Counted from the stretch's first letter, positions 17,570 to 26,241 are shown. The stretch is 64,000 nt of DNA from Nocardia caishijiensis NBRC 108228 (GCF_001612825.1 NZ_BDBE01000041.1:62001-126000), one strand, 5' to 3'. Notes: a model not told the origin generated them from the sequence alone. Numbers and translations are program-made.

Positions 17570-17697
17570 CCGCGCACCTGCCCGGCGAACACACTCAGCA
17601 CATCGCCGAACGGGTCCTCAGGGCCGATCGGTGCCGTCGACGGCCGATGGGCCGGATCCGGGCACACAGGAACAACAGGAACATCTAGTGTGGTCAC
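17566..17697 (-). CDS. Possible 43-aa peptide coupled to the monooxygenase
   Basis: A short frame begins at GTG 17697, with GGGAGAG 9 bp upstream, and its TGA overlaps the monooxygenase ATG (ATGA at 17566-17569). The peptide is Pro/Val rich at the start (VTTLDVPVVPVCPDPAHRPS) and ends VFAGQVRG, with one cysteine. Spacing and the 4-bp overlap suggest it is translated, either as a small protein or to couple translation of the enzyme. No family is recognised. The open frame continues upstream to 18024 but that part spans the strong hairpin and looks non-coding. Confidence 0.4.
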   Translation of the reverse strand: MTTLDVPVVPVCPDPAHRPSTAPIGPEDPFGDVLSVFAGQVRG

Positions 17698-18194
17698 AGC
17701 AGCGCTCTCCCAGTGTCTGCGTTGCTCCGCGCGGCGGTGGCGACCGCTACGCAGAGCTCTTTCGGGTGTCTCCCCGTGCTCGCGGGGAGACACCCGATCC
17801 GATGTCCGGGGAGAATCCGCACCGGTACGACGGCGCGGCCCCGGTCCCGTACACGACCGACCGGCCGTCCACGGCGGCGCGCGGCCACACGGAATGCCCC
17901 GCAGGGCAGAAGAATTGAGCACACCCATACCGTCGAACTCCTCCATGACTCCGGACACAGCCGAAAGCTGATCGCCTGCCTCCGGGTCGGGAGTTTGCTC
18001 TCCGTCCGGCGCGCGCAACCGCAATCATTCAGCAATCGCTACGCTGGATCCGGCGTCCAGCGGTCGAGTCGGGGTGTCGCCCCCGTCGGTGACCGGAACC
18101 GCACTGACCAGCGGGAATGATGACACGTCAGCGAACAGGAGGCTGGTGTTGGTGCGCGACAGAACGGAGTTGTGGTCGCGGGTGGGTGCGGCGG
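17698..18194. other. Gene-poor region with a strong hairpin
   Basis: About 500 bp between the MFS gene end (18195) and the 43-aa frame. It contains a near-perfect 14-bp stem at 17762-17797. A 38-codon plus-strand frame from ATG 17802 (MSGENPHRYDGAAPVPY, ends PAGQKN) is also open but lacks a clear ribosome binding site. No confident gene. Confidence 0.4.
17762..17797. repeat. Perfect 14-bp stem-loop
   Basis: TCGGGTGTCTCCCC (17762-17775) pairs completely with GGGGAGACACCCGA (17784-17797) around an 8-base loop. It lies 400 bp beyond the MFS gene stop and 65 bp upstream of the 43-aa frame. It may end transcription from the MFS side or act in RNA. It also looks like a single type I-E CRISPR repeat, but only one copy is present. 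Confidence 0.6.
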
Positions 18195-19376
18195 CTATCG
18201 CGCTGTGCTCGTCGCGGCGAGACCGATGGCGGTGGCGGCGATCAGGGTGGTGATCGACCACCCGAACCGGTCCACCGCCGCGGCACCGAACGCGGTCCCC
18301 AGGCTGCCGCCGACGAAGTAGACCATCATGTACGCGCTGTTGAACCGTGCCGGTGCGCTGGGCTCGATCGCCAGCGCCGTGCTCTGGTTGGCCACCTGGG
18401 CCGCGAACAGCCCGGCATCGAAGACCGCCAAGCAGACCAGCGTCACCGGCGGGTTCGCGAGACCGAAAGCCATGACGACGGCGGCGGCACCGGCGAGGAC
18501 GAGGCCGACGAGGATCACCCGGCGAGCGCCGTCGCGATCGGTCCGCGCGCCCGCGATCCGCGTGGCCGCGATGCCCGACAAGCCCGCCAACGCGTAGAGG
18601 CCGATCCGTTCGGCCGAGTAGGAGTACGGCGGCTCCGACAGCGCCACCGCGATACCCGCCCACACCGCGCAGAACGCGAAGAACCACAGAAAGCCACGCA
18701 GCGCGGCGACCCGAAGCGTCACGTGGTGCACGAACAGCCCTGGCAGGGAACGCAACGTCGAGAAGTAGCCGCGTTCAGCGGCAGCACCGGCAACGGTGGG
18801 CAGCACAACCACACAGCACGCGGCGAGCGCGCCGCAGACGGCGGCGAAAACCAGCAGCATCGCACGCCAGCCGAGCGCGTCCGCGAGCCAACCGCCCACG
18901 ATGCGCCCCGCAAGTATGCCGACCGAAATGCCCGCGGTCACCATGCCCAACACCGTCGCGCGTCGGCCTGGGTCCGCCAACCGGCTCGCGACAGAGCTCA
19001 GGCCCGCGCCCACCGCCGAGCAGGCGCCGATCACGCCGAGCACCACACCGAGCGCCGCGACGGAACCGGCGGCGGCACCGGCGGCGAGCGCGCAGGCGAG
19101 GACCCCGAACTGGACGGCGAGAACGCGCCCGGGCGCCCAGCGATCGACCAGTGGCACGAGAAGGCCGAGGCCGACCAGGTAACCCACCGGACCGCACGCC
19201 AAGGCGAATCCGACATCGGCGATCCGGGTATCCAACGAATCCGCGACATCCGCGATCGCGGGTTGCATCGGGTAGATGGTCGACGTGCCGACGGCGGCGG
19301 CGAGGGCCATGAACAGGACGACGGGAACGTGGAGCCGGGCGGCCACAGGAGCTTCGGCACGGGTATCGGGATGCAC
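18195..19376 (-). CDS. MFS transporter (AraJ/sugar-efflux-like)
   Basis: 393 aa from GTG 19376, giving VHPDTRAEAPVAARLHVPVV before the first helix. About 12 hydrophobic segments. MFS family signs: the STIYPMQPAIADVADSL segment in helix 1, the LVPLVDRWAPGRVL loop between helices 2 and 3 (motif A region), and RIAGARTDRDGARRVILVG in the second half. It resembles actinobacterial drug or metabolite exporters in the YajR/AraJ group. The substrate cannot be told. Divergent from the methyltransferase at 19684. Confidence 0.82.
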   Translation of the reverse strand: MHPDTRAEAPVAARLHVPVVLFMALAAAVGTSTIYPMQPAIADVADSLDTRIADVGFALACGPVGYLVGLGLLVPLVDRWAPGRVLAVQFGVLACALAAGAAAGSVAALGVVLGVIGACSAVGAGLSSVASRLADPGRRATVLGMVTAGISVGILAGRIVGGWLADALGWRAMLLVFAAVCGALAACCVVVLPTVAGAAAERGYFSTLRSLPGLFVHHVTLRVAALRGFLWFFAFCAVWAGIAVALSEPPYSYSAERIGLYALAGLSGIAATRIAGARTDRDGARRVILVGLVLAGAAAVVMAFGLANPPVTLVCLAVFDAGLFAAQVANQSTALAIEPSAPARFNSAYMMVYFVGGSLGTAFGAAAVDRFGWSITTLIAATAIGLAATSTAR

Positions 19377-19683
19377 TCGACCGACCGTAGGGATCCGCGA
19401 ACCGGGCCACCGGCGGGAATACGACCTGACCGTTCCCGCGCGATCACTGTGCACGGAATCCGCAGTGATGGGCCCGTTTTCGATCGACCTTCCGGCCTGT
19501 GCGCCCACCCGGTCGTCCTGGTTGTCGTCGATGCCGGGATCGGCCCGAAAAGGTGAATCGCGAATCTGCTCACACTCGGTATCAATCTTGTACTGTCGCA
19601 ACCAGATCAGATGCTGTGCCGCGCCGGCGGTGTGGACCGGCGGGCAGGCCAAATCGCAGTCGATTCGCAGAGGAACGAGACCC
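19377..19683. other. Divergent intergenic region, no gene seen
   Basis: About 300 bp between the MFS transporter and the DUF574 methyltransferase. Reading frames of the transporter continue open upstream, but without a better start. It should hold both promoters; no clear operator palindrome was seen. Confidence 0.35.
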
Positions 19684-20481
19684 ATGGCCGACGTAGAGAC
19701 CCCACAGATCAGGACCGACATTCCGCATTCGGCGCGGATCTGGAACTACTGGATGGGGGGCAAGGACCACTACGACATCGACAAGGTCGCCGGTGACGCG
19801 GGCTTGGCCGTCGACCCGGACATCTCGACCATGGCGGTGCAGTCGCGGCAGTTCCTGATCCGGGCCGTGCGGTTCCTGGCCCGCGAGCGTGGCATCCGGC
19901 AGTTCCTCGACATCGGCACCGGTCTGCCGACCATGCAGAACACCCACGAGGTGGCCCAGGGTGTCACCGCCGACGCCCGCGTGGTGTACGTCGACAATGA
20001 TCCGCTGGTCCTCACTCACGCGCGGGCGCTGCTCACCAGCACCACCCCCGAAGGGGTCACCACCTACATCGACGCCGATTTCCACGAGCCCGAGAAGATC
20101 GTCGCCGACGCCCGCAACGTGCTGAACTTCAACGAGCCCATCGCGGTGATGTTCATGGGCGTGCTCGGCCACGCCAAGACCTACGACGACCTGCTGCGCA
20201 TCGTCGGCACCGTGCTGGCGGCGGTCCCGTCGGGCAGCTACCTCATCATGTGGGACGGCACCGACGACAGCCAGGCCTACGTGACGCTGTGCGAGAACTA
20301 CACCGGCACCGGCGGCACCCCCTACATCCCGCGCACCCAGGCCCAGATCCGGGCGGTGTTCGACGGTCTGGAGTTCGTGGAGCCGGGCTTCACCTCGATC
20401 ACGCAGTGGCGGTCCGAGAACGCCGAGGTGGGTGAGGTGCAGCCGATCTCGGCGTACGGAGCCGTCGCCCGCAAACCCTGA
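19684..20481 (+). CDS. SAM-dependent methyltransferase, DUF574 (Methyltransf_19) family
   Basis: 265 aa. The N-terminal signature SARIWNYWMGGKDHYDIDK is diagnostic of this actinobacterial family. The SAM-binding loop is FLDIGTGLPTMQNTHE at about 75-90, followed by ARVVYVDNDPLVLTHARALL (acidic residue contacting the SAM ribose). Family members are common in multiple copies in actinobacteria, and their substrates are mostly unknown; several sit in secondary-metabolite clusters. The gene ends at a very strong terminator hairpin. Confidence 0.9.
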   Translation: MADVETPQIRTDIPHSARIWNYWMGGKDHYDIDKVAGDAGLAVDPDISTMAVQSRQFLIRAVRFLARERGIRQFLDIGTGLPTMQNTHEVAQGVTADARVVYVDNDPLVLTHARALLTSTTPEGVTTYIDADFHEPEKIVADARNVLNFNEPIAVMFMGVLGHAKTYDDLLRIVGTVLAAVPSGSYLIMWDGTDDSQAYVTLCENYTGTGGTPYIPRTQAQIRAVFDGLEFVEPGFTSITQWRSENAEVGEVQPISAYGAVARKP

Positions 20482-20489
20482 ATCGACCA

Positions 20490-20538
20490 ACACGACGGCG
20501 GGCCCGCACCGGTACACGGTGCGGGCCCGCCGTCGTGT
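20490..20538 (+). terminator. Strong hairpin terminator
   Basis: A perfect 22-bp stem (20490-20511 pairing with 20517-20538) with a 5-base loop starts 9 bp after the methyltransferase stop. Both arms are G/C rich (core GGCGGGCCCGCACC). It isolates the methyltransferase from the downstream aldehyde dehydrogenase operon. Confidence 0.85.
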
Positions 20539-20605
20539 CAGTAGGCGAACATGGCAACGGTTCCGCCCGATCCGCCCTTGCCCACCGGCGGCACGGTGAA
20601 ATACA

Positions 20606-20625
20606 GTCTAGACACCTGTCCAGAC
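20606..20625. promoter_or_regulatory. Operator site A: shared TetR-type palindrome before the ALDH operon
   Basis: GTCTAGACACCTGTCCAGAC fits GTCTnGACAnnTGTCnAGAC exactly, a 20-bp palindrome. It lies 15 bp before the GTG of the aldehyde dehydrogenase, right after a TACAGT that could be a -10 element. Three other promoters up to 30.6 kb carry the same core, and a TetR gene is the last member of this operon. Confidence 0.7.
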
Positions 20626-20640
20626 AGTCAGGGAGACACG

Positions 20641-22113
20641 GTGCCGAGCAATCTGCGTCCTGAGGACGGCCGCACGCTGCTGATCGACGGAAAACTGAGT
20701 CGCGGATCGGGTGGGGTGTTCGCGACCGGCAACCCCGCCACCGGCGAGCGCCTCGGCTGGGCGGCCGACGCCACGACCGAGGACATGCGCGCCGCCGTCA
20801 CCGCGGCCAGGACCGCCTTCGACACCACCGGGTGGTCGACCGATCCGGCGTTTCGGGCACGCTGCCTGCGCCAACTGCGCGAGGCCATGCGCGAGCACAT
20901 CGAGGAACTGCGCGAGATCACCATCGAGGAGGCGGGTGCGCCCCGGATGCTCACGGCGGGCCCGCATCTGGAAGGGCCGGTGAACGATATCGGCTACTTC
21001 GCCGATCTCGCCGAATCCTATTCCTGGCGTACCGAGATGCCGATCGCCGAACCGATGGGCATGCGGACCCGCAGGGAGCTGCGGCGCGAGGCGGTCGGCG
21101 TGGTCGGGGCGATCACGCCGTGGAACTTCCCGCATCAGATCAACCTCGCCAAGATCGGTCCCGCGCTCGCGGCGGGCAACACCGTGGTGCTCAAACCCGC
21201 GCCCGACACCCCGTGGTGCGGTGCGGCTCTCGGCATCCTGGCCGCCGAGCACACCGGTCTCCCTGCGGGCGTGCTCAATGTGGTGACCGGCTCCGATCAC
21301 CGGCTCGGTGCCCAGCTCGCCGAGGACCCGGACGTGGATCTGGTGTCGTTCACCGGGTCCACCCGCACCGGGAAGTCGGTGATGGCCGCGGCGGCTGACA
21401 CGGTGAAAAAGGTGTTCCTCGAGCTCGGCGGCAAGTCCGCGTTCGTCGTCCTCGACGACGCGGATCTCGCGGCGGCCTGCGCGATGGCCGCCTTCTCGGT
21501 CTGCGTGCACGCCGGTCAGGGTTGTGCCCTGTCCACCCGGTTGCTGGTACCGCGCGGCGCGTACGACGCCGCGGTCGAGGCCGTCGCGAGAACCATGTCC
21601 GGCATCCGCGCGGGCGACCCGGACGACCGGCGCACCGTGTGCGGTCCACTCATCTCCGAGCGTCAGCGCGACCGCGTCGAGGACTACATCTCCCTCGCCC
21701 GCCGCGAGGGCGGTGAGGTGGTCGTCGGCGGCGGCCGCCCCGCCGGTCGCGAGGCGGGCTATTTCGTCGAGCCGACCCTGATCACCGGCCTGACGAACCA
21801 GTCACGGGTGGCCAGGGAGGAGATCTTCGGGCCCGTGTTGGTGATCCTGCCGCACGACGGCGACGACGACGCGATCCGCATCGCCAACGACTCCCCCTAC
21901 GGCTTGTCGGGTTCGGTGTGGGGCACCGATCCCGCCCGGATCGACACCGTGGCCTCCGGCATCCGCACCGGGACGCTCGGCGTGAACGGCGGCACCTGGT
22001 ACTCGGTCGACGCGCCCTTCGGCGGCTACAAGCAATCCGGCATCGGGCGCGAGATGGGTGTCGCCGGCTTCGAGGAATACCTCGAAACCAAACTCGTGGC
22101 CTACCCGGCCTGA
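20641..22113 (+). CDS. NAD(P)-dependent aldehyde dehydrogenase (Rv0768/AldA-like)
   Basis: 490 aa from GTG 20641, chosen over upstream starts because GGGAG is 5 bp before it and the operator lies upstream. ALDH signs: WNFPHQINLAKIGPALAAGNTVVLKPAPDTP (cofactor region, about 160-190), FTGSTRTGK, catalytic Glu in FLELGGKS (about 262) and catalytic Cys in HAGQGCALSTR (about 296). It oxidises an aldehyde to an acid with NAD(P). It heads an apparent five-gene operon whose order (ALDH, SDR, HIBADH-like, CMD) equals M. tuberculosis Rv0768-Rv0771. Physiological aldehyde unknown. Confidence 0.9.
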   Translation: MPSNLRPEDGRTLLIDGKLSRGSGGVFATGNPATGERLGWAADATTEDMRAAVTAARTAFDTTGWSTDPAFRARCLRQLREAMREHIEELREITIEEAGAPRMLTAGPHLEGPVNDIGYFADLAESYSWRTEMPIAEPMGMRTRRELRREAVGVVGAITPWNFPHQINLAKIGPALAAGNTVVLKPAPDTPWCGAALGILAAEHTGLPAGVLNVVTGSDHRLGAQLAEDPDVDLVSFTGSTRTGKSVMAAAADTVKKVFLELGGKSAFVVLDDADLAAACAMAAFSVCVHAGQGCALSTRLLVPRGAYDAAVEAVARTMSGIRAGDPDDRRTVCGPLISERQRDRVEDYISLARREGGEVVVGGGRPAGREAGYFVEPTLITGLTNQSRVAREEIFGPVLVILPHDGDDDAIRIANDSPYGLSGSVWGTDPARIDTVASGIRTGTLGVNGGTWYSVDAPFGGYKQSGIGREMGVAGFEEYLETKLVAYPA

Positions 22114-22125
22114 AGGAGAACAGCC

Positions 22126-22875
22126 ATGACACGTTTCACCGACCGGACCGCGATCGTCACCGGCGCGGCCCAGGGTATCGGCGCGGCCTACGCCAGGGCG
22201 CTCGCGGCCGAGGGCGCCCGCGTGGTGGTGGCCGACCTCAATACCGAAGCGGGCGAGTCGGTCGCGCAGGAGATCACGGCGGCGGGCGGTGTCGCCGCGT
22301 TCCGCGAGGTCGACGTCGCCGACCCGGATTCCGCGGCCGCGCTCGCCGCGTTCACCGTCGAGAAGTTCGGTGGCATCGACCATCTGGTGAACAACGCGGC
22401 CATCTACGGGACCATGAAGCTGAACCTGCTGCTCACGGTGCCCTGGGACTACTACAAGCATTTCATGAGCGTGAATTTCGACGGCGCCCTGAACGTGACC
22501 CGCGCGGTCTGGCCGACGATGCGCGCCAGTGGTGGGTCGATCGTCAACCAGTCCTCCACCGCCGCCTGGACCTACTCGAGCTTCTACGGTCTGGCCAAGG
22601 TCGGCGTGAACGGTCTCACCCAGCAACTGGCCCACGAGCTCGGTAGCTCCGGTATCCGGATCAATGCCATCGCCCCCGGTCCCATCGACACCGAGGCGAC
22701 CAAGACGATCACCCCGTCGGTGATCGTCGACGACATGGTGAAGCGGTTGCCGCTCGAGCGGATCGGCACTCCGCAGGATCTCGTCGGCGCCTGCTTGTAC
22801 CTGCTCTCCGACGACGCCGCCTGGGTGACCGGGCAGATCTTCAATGTCGACGGCGGTCAGGTGATCCGCTCATGA
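22126..22875 (+). CDS. SDR family oxidoreductase (Rv0769-like)
   Basis: 249 aa, classical short-chain dehydrogenase. TGAAQGIGAAYA at about 12-23 binds the dinucleotide, VADLN at about 37 suggests NAD preference, NNAA at about 88, catalytic Ser in NQSSTAAW (about 142) and Tyr/Lys in YGLAK (about 152-156). It starts 12 bp after the ALDH stop with GGAG before the ATG and overlaps the next gene by 4 bp. Together with the ALDH it could oxidise an alcohol stepwise to an acid. Substrate unknown. Confidence 0.9.
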   Translation: MTRFTDRTAIVTGAAQGIGAAYARALAAEGARVVVADLNTEAGESVAQEITAAGGVAAFREVDVADPDSAAALAAFTVEKFGGIDHLVNNAAIYGTMKLNLLLTVPWDYYKHFMSVNFDGALNVTRAVWPTMRASGGSIVNQSSTAAWTYSSFYGLAKVGVNGLTQQLAHELGSSGIRINAIAPGPIDTEATKTITPSVIVDDMVKRLPLERIGTPQDLVGACLYLLSDDAAWVTGQIFNVDGGQVIRS

Positions 22876-23750
22876 CCACCGAGAGCGCGCCCCGCCTCGG
22901 CTACATCGGGCTGGGCAACATGGGTGCGCCCATGGCCCGCAGGCTCGTCGACTGGCCCGCCGGATTGGTGGTGTGCGACGCGCGGGCGAGCGCCACCGAG
23001 AAGTTCGCCGCCGAGGGCGTCGCCGTGGCCGAGACACCGGCCGAGGTCGCGACGCGCGCGTCGGTGATCTCGGTGACCGTCCGCGACGACACCCAGGTCC
23101 GTGACGTGCTGACGGGACCGCAGGGCATTCTGTCGACGGCCCCGGCGGGCACGGTGGTCGCCGTGCATTCCACGATCGCCGACAGCACCGCGATCGAATT
23201 GGCCGCCGACTGCGCGCGTCACGGCGTGGATCTGGTCGACGCGCCGGTCAGCGGTGGTGCGCCGGGCGCGAAGCAGGGTCGCCTCGCGGTGATGGTCGGC
23301 GGCAGCGAGGCGGCATTCGAGGCCGTGCGGTCCCCGTTCGCCCGCTGGGCCGATCTCGTGGTGCACGCCGGTCCGGTGGGGGCGGGCACCCGGATGAAGC
23401 TCGCCCGCAATCTCGTGCATTTCGTCGCCTTCGCGGCCGCTGCCGAGGCCGCGCGCCTGGCCGAGGCCGCTGGACTCGATATCCGCCGCCTCGGGGAGGT
23501 CGTCCGCCATTCCGACGCCGTCACCGGGGGTCCCGGCGCCATCCTCTGGCGCGCGAGCACCACCCGCCTCGCCGACGGCGACCCCTGGCTGCCGATCATG
23601 TCGCACGTGCGCGACCTCGGCGAGAAGGATCTGGCGCTCGCCCTCGATCTCGGCGCCCGGCTCGGCACCGAACTACCGCTCGCCCGCCTGGGTTTCGAGC
23701 ACCTCGCCGAAGGTCTCGGCCTCCCCACGACCGACAGGAGCAGTACATGA
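22872..23750 (+). CDS. NAD(P)-dependent beta-hydroxyacid dehydrogenase (3-hydroxyisobutyrate-type, Rv0770-like)
   Basis: 292 aa. The N-terminal Rossmann motif YIGLGNMGAPMA starts at residue 11; the beta-HAD signature LVDAPVSGGAPGAKQGRLAVMVGG is at about 118-141, and the catalytic-lysine helix GAGTRMKLARN at about 173. These enzymes oxidise 3-hydroxy acids to semialdehydes. It overlaps the SDR upstream and the CMD-family gene downstream by 4 bp each (ATGA), so it belongs firmly to the operon. Confidence 0.9.
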   Translation: MTTESAPRLGYIGLGNMGAPMARRLVDWPAGLVVCDARASATEKFAAEGVAVAETPAEVATRASVISVTVRDDTQVRDVLTGPQGILSTAPAGTVVAVHSTIADSTAIELAADCARHGVDLVDAPVSGGAPGAKQGRLAVMVGGSEAAFEAVRSPFARWADLVVHAGPVGAGTRMKLARNLVHFVAFAAAAEAARLAEAAGLDIRRLGEVVRHSDAVTGGPGAILWRASTTRLADGDPWLPIMSHVRDLGEKDLALALDLGARLGTELPLARLGFEHLAEGLGLPTTDRSST

Positions 23751-24133
23751 CCGACGACGCCCGCGCCCGCGGCCTCGCCCGGATGAAGGAGGTCTACGGC
23801 TGGCAACCGCCGGAGATCGACGGCGCGTTCTTCGCCACCACCGTCGATCATCTCTTCGCCGAGATCTGGTCGCGCCCCGGCCTCACCGACCGTGATCGCC
23901 GTCTGCTGCTCCTCGGCGCGCTCGCCGCCCAGGGCCGCATGGAGACCGCCGAGATACAGATCCACGCCGCCCTGCACAACAAAGAGCTCACCGAGGAACA
24001 GCTGCGCGAAATCGCCCTGTTCCTGTGCCACTATGTCGGCTGGCCCAACGGCACGCGGCTCGATACCGCGATCAGCACCGTTTCCGAGCGTGCGCGCGGG
24101 GGCGGCGAACCGCGCATGCGCAGGCCCAAATAG
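23747..24133 (+). CDS. Carboxymuconolactone decarboxylase family protein (Rv0771-like)
   Basis: 128 aa, an all-helical CMD/AhpD-type domain (DRDRRLLLLGALAAQGRMETAEIQIHAALHNKELTEEQLREIALFLCHYVGWPNG). The CxxC of AhpD peroxidase relatives is absent, so a redox role is unlikely. CMD proteins decarboxylate or hydrolyse lactone intermediates. Its overlap with the HIBADH-like gene (23747-23750) and the conserved order imply that it acts in the same pathway. Specific reaction unknown. Confidence 0.85.
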   Translation: MTDDARARGLARMKEVYGWQPPEIDGAFFATTVDHLFAEIWSRPGLTDRDRRLLLLGALAAQGRMETAEIQIHAALHNKELTEEQLREIALFLCHYVGWPNGTRLDTAISTVSERARGGGEPRMRRPK

Positions 24134-24165
24134 GTATCCCATGCCGATACGATTAATATGGAACA

Positions 24166-24753
24166 GTGTCCGAAAACCATTCTGATCCCGCGATTCTCGA
24201 GGCCACGCGCAGGCGCCTGACCGAGAAGCAGGCCGATACGGTCGACCGGCTCACCCGAGCCGCCGTCGACGTCATCACCGAGCAGGGTTATTCCGGACTC
24301 ACCGTGCGGCAGGTGGCCGCCGCCGCGGGCGTCGGAACAGCCACGGCCTACACCTATTTCTCGTCGAAGGAACACCTCGTGGCCGAGGTGTTCTGGCGGC
24401 GCCTGCTGCAGACACCGCAGCTCGACCACGCCGAGGACGAGTCCCCGGCCGAGCGCGTCGTCGCCACGCTGCGGCAGGTGTCGCTGATGGTCGGCGGGGA
24501 GAACGAGCTGGCGGGCGCGGTGACCAGCGCCCTGCTCGGCCAGGATCCGGACGTGTCACACCTGCGGGTGCGCATCGGCCTGGAGATCCGGCAGCGGATC
24601 GCGCGCGCACTCGGCCCCGACCACGATCCGGATGTCCTCGAGGCGTTCGAATTGTTGTACGCGGGCGCGCTCGTTCGCGCGGGCATGGGATACGGGACCT
24701 ACGACGAAATGGCGGACCGGATCGAGAAATCGGTCTATCTCGTCCTGAAATAG
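24166..24753 (+). CDS. TetR family regulator (Rv0767c-like), candidate regulator of the 20-31 kb regulon
   Basis: 195 aa from GTG 24166. The helix-turn-helix is at about 35-57 (LTVRQVAAAAGVGTATAYTYFSSKEHL). The ligand domain is variable. It lies 32 bp after the CMD gene, so it is probably the last gene of the operon under operator site A. A short inverted repeat (GTATC-n7-GATAC, 24134-24150) precedes it. Its position next to cyp51 and the shared palindromes at 20606, 24838, 27090 and 30542 make it the best candidate to bind them; this is inference. Confidence 0.85.
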   Translation: MSENHSDPAILEATRRRLTEKQADTVDRLTRAAVDVITEQGYSGLTVRQVAAAAGVGTATAYTYFSSKEHLVAEVFWRRLLQTPQLDHAEDESPAERVVATLRQVSLMVGGENELAGAVTSALLGQDPDVSHLRVRIGLEIRQRIARALGPDHDPDVLEAFELLYAGALVRAGMGYGTYDEMADRIEKSVYLVLK

Positions 24754-24766
24754 TCTCCGCCGCAAC

Positions 24767-24803
24767 AAAAGCCGTCATCCGGATAACCGGGTGGCGGCTT
24801 TTT
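24767..24803 (+). terminator. Rho-independent terminator after the TetR gene
   Basis: AAAAGCCGTCATCCGG (24767-24782) pairs, with two G-U wobbles, with CCGGGTGGCGGCTTTT (24787-24802) around ATAA, and ends in a run of five T. It closes the ALDH-to-TetR operon before the cyp51 promoter. Confidence 0.85.
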
Positions 24804-24837
24804 CGCGCATTGCGCCACGCCTGAGAATTGTAGTACC

Positions 24838-24857
24838 GTCTGGACAGCTGTCTATAC
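24838..24857. promoter_or_regulatory. Operator site B: shared palindrome before cyp51
   Basis: GTCTGGACAGCTGTCTATAC matches GTCTnGACAnnTGTCnAGAC with one change. It lies 24 bp before the cyp51 ATG and next to GTAGTAC, a possible -10. Confidence 0.65.
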
Positions 24858-24881
24858 GACCCAGAGATTGCGAGGTCTTCG

Positions 24882-26231
24882 ATGACGCTTCTGAAACCGC
24901 GAAGGGTCTCCGGCGGCGAACACGAGCACGGCCACCTGGAGGAACTGCGTTCCGATCCGATCGCCCTCATGCGACGGGTGCGCCAGGAATGCGGCGACGT
25001 CGGCGTTTTCGAGCTCGCCGGACGCGACGTCGTGCTGCTCTCAGGCCCCGAGGCCAATGAATTCTTCTTCCGCGCGGGCGACGAGGACCTCGACCAGGAA
25101 GCCGCGTATCCGTTCATGAAGCCGATCTTCGGTGAGGGTGTCGTCTTCGACGCCAGCCCCGAACGGCGCAAGGAGATGCTGCACAATCAGGCGTTGCGCG
25201 CCGATTACATGCGTGGTCACGCGGCGACGATTTCGCACGAGGTGGACCGGATGATCGCGGACTGGGGCGATTCCGGTGAGATAGATCTGCTCGATTTCTT
25301 CGCCGAGCTGACCATCTACACGTCCTCGGCCTGTTTGATCGGCACCACATTCCGCAATGAACTCGACAGCCGTTTCGCCGAGCTCTATCACGATCTCGAA
25401 CGCGGCACCGACGCGCTGGCCTACGTGGATCCGTATATGCCGATCGAAAGTTTTCGTAAACGCGACGAATCACGGCGCGAACTCGTCGAATTGGTCGGCG
25501 AGATCATGGACCGTCGGATCGCCGCGCCACCGAAGGGCAAGGAGGAACGTGATCTGCTCGATGTCCTGGTGTCGGTGCGCGACGAACAGGGTGCGCCACG
25601 ATTCTCGGCCTCGGTGGTCACCGGCATCTTCATCTCGATGATGTTCGCCGGTCACCACACCACCTCGGGCACCTCGGCGTGGACGATGATCGAACTGTTG
25701 CGCCATCCCGACACCCTCGCGAGCGTGGTCGCGGAACTCGACAGCCTCTTCGCCGACGACACCGAGGTGAGTTTCCGCGCACTGCGCCAGATTCCACGCC
25801 TGGAGGCGGCCCTGAAGGAGACGCTACGCCTGCATCCGCCGCTCATCATCCTGATGCGGGTGGCTCGCGGAGAATTCGAGGTGTGCGGGCATCGCATCGC
25901 GCCCGGGGACCTGGTGGCGGCCACCCCGGCGGTGTCCAATCGGCTGCCCGAGTGCTTCCCCGCGCCCGATGCGTTCGATCCCGACCGCTACCTCGACCCC
26001 GAACAAGCCGATGTCGTCAACCGCTGGACCTGGATTCCGTTCGGCGCGGGCAGGCACCGCTGTGTCGGCGCCGCGTTCGCGCTCATGCAGATGAAGGCGA
26101 TCTTCGCGATCCTGCTGCGCGACTGGGAATTCGAGATGACGCAACCGTCGGAGAGCTACCGCAACGATCACTCCAAGATGGTCGTGCAGTTGCAGCAGCC
26201 GTGCCGGGTGCGGTACCGCAGGCGACGCTGA
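24882..26231 (+). CDS. cyp51: Sterol 14-alpha-demethylase, CYP51
   Basis: 449 aa, close to the 451 aa of the M. tuberculosis enzyme. The CYP51 signatures are intact: FMKPIFGEGVVFDASPERRKEML in the B'/C region (about 79-101), MFAGHHTTSGTSAW in the I-helix (about 250), ETLRLHPPLIILMR with the ExxR motif, and the heme loop FGAGRHRCVGAAFA. CYP51 removes the 14-alpha-methyl of sterols through three oxidations. Bacteria of this group do not make sterols de novo as a rule, so the natural substrate is open. It needs a ferredoxin, and one is encoded at 30274. Identification is strong. Confidence 0.95.
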   Translation: MTLLKPRRVSGGEHEHGHLEELRSDPIALMRRVRQECGDVGVFELAGRDVVLLSGPEANEFFFRAGDEDLDQEAAYPFMKPIFGEGVVFDASPERRKEMLHNQALRADYMRGHAATISHEVDRMIADWGDSGEIDLLDFFAELTIYTSSACLIGTTFRNELDSRFAELYHDLERGTDALAYVDPYMPIESFRKRDESRRELVELVGEIMDRRIAAPPKGKEERDLLDVLVSVRDEQGAPRFSASVVTGIFISMMFAGHHTTSGTSAWTMIELLRHPDTLASVVAELDSLFADDTEVSFRALRQIPRLEAALKETLRLHPPLIILMRVARGEFEVCGHRIAPGDLVAATPAVSNRLPECFPAPDAFDPDRYLDPEQADVVNRWTWIPFGAGRHRCVGAAFALMQMKAIFAILLRDWEFEMTQPSESYRNDHSKMVVQLQQPCRVRYRRRR

Positions 26232-26241
26232 GGCGATACAC

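Noticed and set aside
17762..17797. CRISPR array
   Set aside because: Only one repeat-like hairpin; no second copy at spacer distance and no cas gene in the window.
17698..18024. Extension of the 43-aa frame to 152 codons
   Set aside because: The upstream part reads through the perfect hairpin and is Arg/Pro rich; the GTG at 17697 has a proper ribosome site.
24134..24150. GTATC-n7-GATAC before the TetR gene as a fifth regulon site
   Set aside because: It does not contain the GACAnnTGTC core, arms are only 5 bp, and the TetR is likely transcribed from site A with the ALDH operon.
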